A stretch of 5,324 nt of DNA from Paracoccaceae bacterium (lineage in GTDB: Bacteria; Pseudomonadota; Alphaproteobacteria; Rhodobacterales; Rhodobacteraceae). Shown here in pieces: positions 1 through 5,324 of the stretch. Both the position numbers and the translations under genes were made by a program. Where the stretch lies: assembly GCA_021767525.1 (NCBI GenBank), contig JAASTF010000235.1:1-5324 (forward strand). Direction: 5' to 3'. The notes beneath the pieces were generated by a model. It was not told where the DNA came from and did no database searches. It worked only from the letters and a program-made list of their open reading frames with translations. How positions within the stretch are numbered: position 1 is the first letter of the stretch; each line of letters opens with the position of its first letter.

Positions 1-438
1 GATTTTGCCGAAGGCGGCGAAAATCTGGTCGAAATCCACCTGGGCGGTCGTGTTGGCCAGGATCACCGCGCGGGCGTGATCGGGGTGGCGGGTGGCATAG
101 CTTTGCGCGACGAACCCGCCGAAGGACGCGCCGAACACCACCGGGTTTTCGATTTCCAGCGCCTCGCAAAAGGCGCGCAGGTCATCGCCCCATTGCGCCA
201 GTGTCCAGTCGGCGGGATCGCCATCGTCGCTGCGCCCATTGCCGCGATGATCGAGATAGATGACCTGCGCGACATCCGACAGCGCATCGAAGGCCGGACG
301 GTGGATGGAATGATCGGCCCCCGGCCCGCCATGCAGCACGATCAGCGTGGGTTTTGAGCGCATTTCGGGGCCCTGCGGGGCAAGCGATGTGCCCGCCACG
401 TCGAAAAACAGCCTGACCTCGTTCACCAAAACCCGCAT
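1..438 (-). CDS. Alpha/beta-fold hydrolase, proline iminopeptidase-like (3' end beyond window)
   Basis: The reading frame starts at an ATG at 438-436 and stays open to the window edge, giving 146 N-terminal residues. They show the first half of an alpha/beta hydrolase fold: the oxyanion-hole motif HGGPG at residues 36-40, the DHRGNGRS segment at 63-70, and a nucleophile elbow GASFGG at 103-108 with predicted catalytic Ser105. The HGGPG plus D-x-R-G-x-G-x-S pair is characteristic of prolyl aminopeptidases (peptidase family S33) and related amide or ester hydrolases. The catalytic Asp and His would lie in the missing C-terminal half. There is no signal peptide, so it is probably cytoplasmic. 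It begins 7 bases after the aldehyde dehydrogenase stop, with AAGG at 447-444 as a ribosome site overlapping that stop. An in-frame GTG at 444 is a less likely start. The fold is certain. The substrate (N-terminal proline peptide, other amide, ester or lactone) is not. Confidence 0.9.
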   Translation of the reverse strand, partial: MRVLVNEVRLFFDVAGTSLAPQGPEMRSKPTLIVLHGGPGADHSIHRPAFDALSDVAQVIYLDHRGNGRSDDGDPADWTLAQWGDDLRAFCEALEIENPVVFGASFGGFVAQSYATRHPDHARAVILANTTAQVDFDQIFAAFGKI

Positions 439-443
439 CTTCA

Positions 444-447
444 CCTT
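444..447 (-). promoter_or_regulatory. Ribosome binding site for the hydrolase, overlapping the aldehyde dehydrogenase stop
   Basis: AAGG (447-444) shares its two A residues with the TAA stop of the aldehyde dehydrogenase (448-446) and lies five bases before the ATG at 438. It favours this ATG over the in-frame GTG at 444, and suggests that ribosomes ending the upstream gene restart here. Confidence 0.55.
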
Positions 448-1900
448 ACCCGTGAAACGCGGCGACGGTTTTCAGGGTGGTAAAGCCATAGAGCGCCTCG
501 AACCCCTTTTCGCGGCCGTGGCCGGATTTGCCCATGCCGCCGAAGGGCAGTTCCACACCGCCGCCCGCGCCGTAATTGTTGATGAAGATTTGCCCCGCCC
601 GCACCTTGCGCGCCAGCCGCATCTGGCGGGCGCCGTTCTGGCTCCAGACAGATGCCACCAGCCCATAGTCGGTGCCGTTGGCGATCTGCACGGCCTGATC
701 CTCGTCGTCAAAGGGGATGACCACCTGCACGGGTCCGAAGATTTCCGATTGCGCCAGCGCGTGGTCCGAGGCCACGCCGGAAAACAGGGTGGGGGCCACG
801 TAATAGCCGCCTTGCGGCGTGTCGGCCAGCGGCGCCTGGGCCGCCACTTGCAGATCGGCGCCCTGCCGCAGATAGCCCGAGACGATACCCTGCTGCTTGG
901 CCGAGATCAGCGGCCCCACGTCCAGGTCATTCATCGCCGGGCCCACGCGCAGCGCGCCATAGCGGGCGGCCATCTTTTCCAGCAGTTGGTCGTGGATCGA
1001 CCGATGCACCAGGATGCGGGACGAGGCCGAGCAGGTCTGCCCGCAATTCTGGATGCCTGCGTTCACCAGAAAGGGCAGGGCGGCGTCCAGGTCGGCATCG
1101 TCGAACACGATCTGCGGGGATTTCCCGCCCAGTTCCAGCGTGACGGGCACAACGTTCTGCGCCGCCGCCGTCTGCACCATGACGCCCGTGCCGACCGAGC
1201 CGGTAAAGCTGATATGATGGATGCCCGGATGCGCGGTCAGCGCCGCGCCCGCCTCGGCCCCCAGGCCGGGCACCACGTTCAGCACGCCATCGGGCAGGCC
1301 CGCCGCCTTGGCCATATCGGCGAAGGCGAGCGCCGTCAGGCAGGCATCTTCGGCCGGTTTCAGCACGCAGGTGTTGCCGGTGGCCAGCGCCGCGCCGACG
1401 CTGCGGCCAATGATTTGCATTGGGTAGTTCCACGGCACGATATGGCCCGTCACCCCATGCGGTTCGCGCAGGGTGTAGACGGTGTAGCCATCGAGATAGG
1501 GGATGGTGTCGCCGTGCAATTTATCCGCCGCGCCGCCGTAAAACTCGCAATACCGCGCCAGCGCCACGGCATCGGCGCGGGCCTGTTTCAGGGGTTTGCC
1601 GACATCCAGCGCCTCGATCCTTGCCAGGTCGTCAACGCGTTCTGTCACCAGCTGGCCCAGGCGCAGCAGGATGCGCCCCCGGTCGGCGGCCGACAGGCGC
1701 GCCCAAGGCCCGTGGCGCGCGGTTTCGGCGGCCTGCACGGCGGCGTCGATGTCATCCGCGGTGCCGCGGGCAATCTCACCGATACGGTCGCCGGTCGAAG
1801 GGTCATAAAGCGGCAGCGTGCCGCCCTGCGCCGGCGTCACCCAGTGCCCGCCGATCAGGCATTTCGCGGGGTCGAACCAAAGGGGCAATTCAGTGCTCAT
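446..1900 (-). CDS. NAD(P)+-dependent aldehyde dehydrogenase
   Basis: This 484-residue protein has the usual length for the aldehyde dehydrogenase superfamily, whose members oxidise an aldehyde to a carboxylic acid in the cytoplasm. All key residues are present: PWNYP at 156-160 with oxyanion Asn158, KPAE at 181-184 with the cofactor-binding lysine, the Rossmann loop FTGSVGTG at 232-239, ELGGKSP at 256-262 with general base Glu256, and GQTCSASSR at 287-295 with nucleophile Cys290. EIFGP at 386-390 and PFGGMGKSGHGREKG at 452-466 complete the family pattern. The general layout is that of betaine-, gamma-aminobutyraldehyde- and related aldehyde dehydrogenases, but no motif fixes the substrate. 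The ATG at 1900 has an AAGGA site at 1914-1910, nine bases upstream. The first 11 bases overlap the end of the transporter ATPase gene, so it is probably co-translated with the importer and acts on a compound derived from the imported substrate. The enzyme class is firm and the specific role is inferred. Confidence 0.96.
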   Translation of the reverse strand: MSTELPLWFDPAKCLIGGHWVTPAQGGTLPLYDPSTGDRIGEIARGTADDIDAAVQAAETARHGPWARLSAADRGRILLRLGQLVTERVDDLARIEALDVGKPLKQARADAVALARYCEFYGGAADKLHGDTIPYLDGYTVYTLREPHGVTGHIVPWNYPMQIIGRSVGAALATGNTCVLKPAEDACLTALAFADMAKAAGLPDGVLNVVPGLGAEAGAALTAHPGIHHISFTGSVGTGVMVQTAAAQNVVPVTLELGGKSPQIVFDDADLDAALPFLVNAGIQNCGQTCSASSRILVHRSIHDQLLEKMAARYGALRVGPAMNDLDVGPLISAKQQGIVSGYLRQGADLQVAAQAPLADTPQGGYYVAPTLFSGVASDHALAQSEIFGPVQVVIPFDDEDQAVQIANGTDYGLVASVWSQNGARQMRLARKVRAGQIFINNYGAGGGVELPFGGMGKSGHGREKGFEALYGFTTLKTVAAFHG

Positions 1901-3497
1901 GCGCCAGTTTCCTTACGTCTTCGGGCAGCTGCGGGGCGGCCGCGATCAGTTGTTGGGTATAGGGGTGTTGGGGGTGGGCAAAGACCTGCTCGGTCTGGCC
2001 CTGTTCCACGATCTTGCCGGCCTGCATCACCAGAACGCGGTCGGTGATGGACCGCACGACAGACAAATCATGGCTGATGAACAGGTAGGTCAGGCCGAAC
2101 CGATCCGAGAGGTCGGCCAGCAAATCCAGCACCTGCGCGCGCACGCTGACATCTAGGGCCGATACCGCCTCGTCGAGGATAATCAGGTCGGGCTGGATGA
2201 TCAGGGCGCGGGCGATGGCGATGCGTTGGCGTTGTCCGCCCGAAAACTCGTGGATGTATTTGCCTGCGTCTGCGGGGTGCAGCCCGACGCTTTCCAGCGC
2301 TTCGGCAATCGCTGCATCGCGGGCCGCGCCGGTGGGCGGATCGTCCAGCAGGTGGAAGGGTTCGCAGATCAGCCGCGCGACTGTCCAGCGGGGGTTGAAG
2401 CTGCCGTAAGGATCCTGGAACACCACCTGCATGCGCCGCCGCACGGCGCGGTTAGGTTTCTGCCCGGTAAAGACCGGCTGGCCGTCCAGTTCGATCGTGC
2501 CGCCCTGGATCTGTTCCAGCCCCAGGATCGCGCGGGTGAGGGTGGATTTGCCGCAGCCCGACTCGCCCACGAGGCCGAGGTTTTCGCCCCGCTTGATGTC
2601 GAAACTGACGCCATCCACCGCGCGGAACGTGCCGGGCGCGCCCCACAGACCCTGGCGCGGGGTGGGATAGTCGCGCACCACGCCCTGCACCCGCAAAAGC
2701 GGGGCGTCCTGCGGGCCGCCCGCCCGGTCGGGCACGTGGTCGGACGCGGCCAGCAGGGCCAGCGAATAGGGGTGGCGCATCTCGCGCAAAAGCGTCTGCG
2801 CCGGGCCCTGTTCGACCACTTCGCCCTTGCGCATGATGACGATGTGATCGGCCATGTCGGCCACCACGGCCAGATCGTGGCTGATCAGCAGCAGGCCCAT
2901 CCCGTCCTCTTGCGCCAGCCGTTTCAGAAGGCGCAAGATTTCCGCCTGCGTCGTCACGTCCAGCGCGGTGGTGGGTTCGTCCGCGATCAGCAGCTTGGGG
3001 CGCAGGGCGATGGCCATGGCGATCACCACGCGCTGCCGCTGCCCGCCCGACAGTTCATGCGGATAGCGCGACAGCGGAAAGCGGTCTTGCGGCAGTTCGG
3101 CCCGGGCCAGCGCGTCGGCGGCGCGCGCCATCGCATCGGCGCGGCTGGTGCGTTCGTGGATCATGATGGTTTCGGCCACCTGCTCGCCAATCGGTTTCAG
3201 CGGGTTCAGCGCGGTCATCGGTTCCTGGAACACCATCGACACCTCGTTGCCGCGCATGGCGCAGAGGTGGCGCTCGGTCAGGGTCAGGATCTCGTGGCCG
3301 GAAAGGGAAATGCGCCCGGCACACTTGGCGCCCTGCGGCAAAAGCTGCATCACCGCAAAGGCGGTCATGGATTTGCCCGAGCCGCTTTCCCCGATCACGC
3401 CGACGATCTGCCCCGCATCGACCGACAGCGATACATCGCGCAGGATCGGTGTGCCGTGGATATCCAGCGACAGATTGTCGATGCGCAGCAGGGTCAT
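1890..3497 (-). CDS. Fused two-domain ABC importer ATPase (DppD-DppF type)
   Basis: This 535-residue protein holds two complete ATPase domains that would drive the importer from the cytoplasmic face. Domain 1 has Walker A GESGSGKS (36-43), Q-loop Gln91, signature LSGGQ (149-153), Walker B ending Asp173-Glu174 and switch His207. Domain 2 has Walker A GESGCGKS (311-318), Gln361, signature FSGGQ (418-422), Asp442-Glu443 and His476. Each domain is followed by an HPY segment (242-244 and 511-513) typical of the oligopeptide/dipeptide ATPase C-terminal extension. Both ATP sites therefore look catalytically competent. Oligopeptide systems often use separate D and F proteins. The fused form is known from YejF and GsiA, and the length is close to YejF. 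The start codon overlaps the preceding permease stop as ATGA, with AAAGGG at 3510-3505 as ribosome site. The substrate cannot be told from the ATPase. Confidence 0.96.
   Translation of the reverse strand: MTLLRIDNLSLDIHGTPILRDVSLSVDAGQIVGVIGESGSGKSMTAFAVMQLLPQGAKCAGRISLSGHEILTLTERHLCAMRGNEVSMVFQEPMTALNPLKPIGEQVAETIMIHERTSRADAMARAADALARAELPQDRFPLSRYPHELSGGQRQRVVIAMAIALRPKLLIADEPTTALDVTTQAEILRLLKRLAQEDGMGLLLISHDLAVVADMADHIVIMRKGEVVEQGPAQTLLREMRHPYSLALLAASDHVPDRAGGPQDAPLLRVQGVVRDYPTPRQGLWGAPGTFRAVDGVSFDIKRGENLGLVGESGCGKSTLTRAILGLEQIQGGTIELDGQPVFTGQKPNRAVRRRMQVVFQDPYGSFNPRWTVARLICEPFHLLDDPPTGAARDAAIAEALESVGLHPADAGKYIHEFSGGQRQRIAIARALIIQPDLIILDEAVSALDVSVRAQVLDLLADLSDRFGLTYLFISHDLSVVRSITDRVLVMQAGKIVEQGQTEQVFAHPQHPYTQQLIAAAPQLPEDVRKLAHEH
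1910..1914 (-). promoter_or_regulatory. Ribosome binding site for the aldehyde dehydrogenase, inside the ATPase gene
   Basis: AAGGA lies nine bases ahead of the ATG at 1900, within the final codons of the ATPase. It decides the aldehyde dehydrogenase start and gives an 11-base gene overlap (1890-1900). Confidence 0.65.
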
Positions 3498-4305
3498 TGG
3501 CGCGCCCTTTGCAATTTCGGATCGAACCTGTCGCGCAGCCCGTCGCCCATCAGGTTCAGCCCCAGCACCGTCAGCAAGATCGCCAGCCCCGGGAACAGCG
3601 CCATGTGGGGGGCGAAACTGACCATCGTCTGGCTGTCGGCCAGCATCCGGCCCCAGCTGGGCGTGGGCGGCTGCGCGCCAAGGCCGACATAGGACAGGCC
3701 CGCCTCGGCCAGGATGCCCAGGGAAAACTGGATGGTGCCCTGCACGATCAGCAGGTTGGTGACGTTGGGCAGGATGTGCTCGACGCTGATCCGCGCCGCG
3801 CCTTTGCCCGCCACCCGCGCAGCCAGCACGAAATCGCGCGTCCAGAGTGACAACGCGCCCGAGCGGGTGAGGCGGGCGAAAACAGGGATATTGAAGATGC
3901 CGATGGCGATGATCGCGTTCAGCGCCGAGGCGCCGAACACGGCCGTTATCATGATGGCAATCAGCAGCGACGGGAAGGCGAACACCAGGTCATTGGCGCG
4001 CATGATGATCTCGTCCAGCCAGCCGCCTTTCCTGGCCGCCGCCGCCAGCCCCAGCGGCACGCCCAGCCCCATACCGATGCCAACAGCCACCAGCGCCACC
4101 GCGATCGAGGTGCGCGCGCCCACCATGATCATCGACAGGATATCGCGCCCGAAATGATCGGTGCCCAGGGGGTGCGCGGCGCTGGGCGGCTTGATCTTGT
4201 TGGCGATGTCCATTTGCGTGACGTCTTGGGGCACCCAGACAAAACTGATCAGTGCGGCCAGCACGAAGATGGCGGTCAGCCCCGCGCCAAGGATCAGGTT
4301 GCGGT

Positions 4306-4309
<4 letters not shown>
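3494..4309 (-). CDS. ABC importer permease, DppC/OppC type
   Basis: This 271-residue inner-membrane protein is the second permease subunit of a peptide/nickel-type ABC importer. A first hydrophobic segment at about 5-26 is followed by the family hallmark HPLGTDHFGRDILS (46-59). Further membrane segments lie at roughly 69-92, 109-128, 130-147, 184-205 and 235-255. The cytoplasmic EAA coupling loop, which docks on the ATPase, spans about 159-182 (core AARVAGKGAARISVEHILP). The GLGAQPPTPSWGRML stretch (209-223) and the GDGLRDRFDP tail (256-263 region) are also characteristic of OppC/DppC proteins. It is a little shorter than many relatives because the N-terminal cytoplasmic extension is minimal. 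It overlaps the upstream permease stop and the downstream ATPase start by four bases each. The ATG at 4309 is supported by AAGGGGG at 4321-4315, five bases upstream. Family assignment is secure and the transported solute is unknown. Confidence 0.96.
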
Positions 4310-5253
<944 letters not shown>

Positions 5254-5274
5254 CGCCCGCCCTTCGTGTCATGC

Positions 5275-5302
5275 AAAGGGGCAGGGCGGACCCTACCCCT
5301 TC
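5275..5302 (-). promoter_or_regulatory. Stable hairpin upstream of the permease genes (attenuator, mRNA stabiliser or weak terminator)
   Basis: In the minus-strand transcript the arms GGGGUAGGG (5299-5291) and CCCUGCCCC (5286-5278) pair over nine positions around a UCCG loop (5290-5287). One pair is a U-G wobble (5295 with 5282). Two A-U pairs and a further G-U extend the stem to 12 positions. On the plus strand the 5282/5295 pair becomes a C-A mismatch, so the structure suits leftward transcription. Only three U residues follow the GC stem, and all of them can be absorbed by the extended stem. That makes it a poor classical terminator. It ends about 21 bases before the permease start. A gap hairpin between a highly expressed binding-protein gene and permease genes is a known arrangement in ABC operons, but its role here is inferred. 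Confidence 0.6.
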
Positions 5303-5324
5303 TGCTTGCCGGATAAACTCCCGC

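Noticed and set aside
1..438. Hydrolase as a broken gene
   Set aside because: The frame is uninterrupted and simply meets the window edge, so there is no sign of a frameshift or premature stop.
347..2047. Long plus-strand open frame of 566 codons
   Set aside because: It lies antisense to the hydrolase and aldehyde dehydrogenase, and its translation is low-complexity and rich in Arg, Gly, His and Ala with no domain. Long antisense frames are expected in GC-rich genes with biased third positions.
2226..3692. Plus-strand open frame of 488 codons
   Set aside because: It is antisense to the ATPase, which has every expected motif. The antisense translation shows no recognisable fold.
5278..5299. 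Hairpin as a strong intrinsic terminator
   Set aside because: Only three U residues follow the stem and they can pair within its extension. The permease start is too near for a separate promoter. A weak or partial terminator remains possible.
5254..5324. Promoter for the operon
   Set aside because: No convincing -35/-10 pair was seen on the minus strand, and the hairpin fills much of the space. The promoter is probably upstream of the window.

Overview
The window is a GC-rich (roughly two-thirds G+C by eye) stretch of a bacterial chromosome or large replicon. The protein sequences and the strong G/C bias at third codon positions resemble alphaproteobacteria, most likely Rhodobacterales. That placement is inferred from general sequence resemblance, with no marker gene to confirm it. 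No RNA gene, mobile element, CRISPR array or long non-coding stretch is visible.

All genes lie on the minus strand and are packed into one transcription unit, read from right to left. At 5254-5324 there is a short leader or intergenic segment with a strong hairpin (5278-5299). Next come an inner-membrane permease of the DppB/OppB type (4306-5253), a second permease of the DppC/OppC type (3494-4309), and one polypeptide carrying two ABC ATPase domains, a fused DppD-DppF (1890-3497). These are followed by an NAD(P)+-dependent aldehyde dehydrogenase (446-1900) and the N-terminal 146 residues of an alpha/beta hydrolase resembling proline iminopeptidases (1-438), cut by the window edge. The first two junctions are 4-base ATGA stop/start overlaps, the third is an 11-base overlap, and the last is a 7-base gap. 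The Shine-Dalgarno sequences of the four downstream genes sit in or against the end of the preceding gene, so translational coupling is likely.

The three transport proteins make a complete membrane-plus-ATPase core of a peptide/nickel/opine-type (PepT) ABC importer. The periplasmic substrate-binding protein is not in the window and is most likely encoded just beyond position 5324. The two enzymes at the 3' end of the operon suggest that the imported compound is cut by the hydrolase and that an aldehyde arising in the pathway is oxidised to an acid. The substrate cannot be read from the sequence.

Nothing here is clearly a new kind of system. The points most worth following are the pairing of a PepT-type importer with an aldehyde dehydrogenase and a hydrolase, which may be an undescribed catabolic operon, and the strand-specific hairpin ahead of the permease genes.
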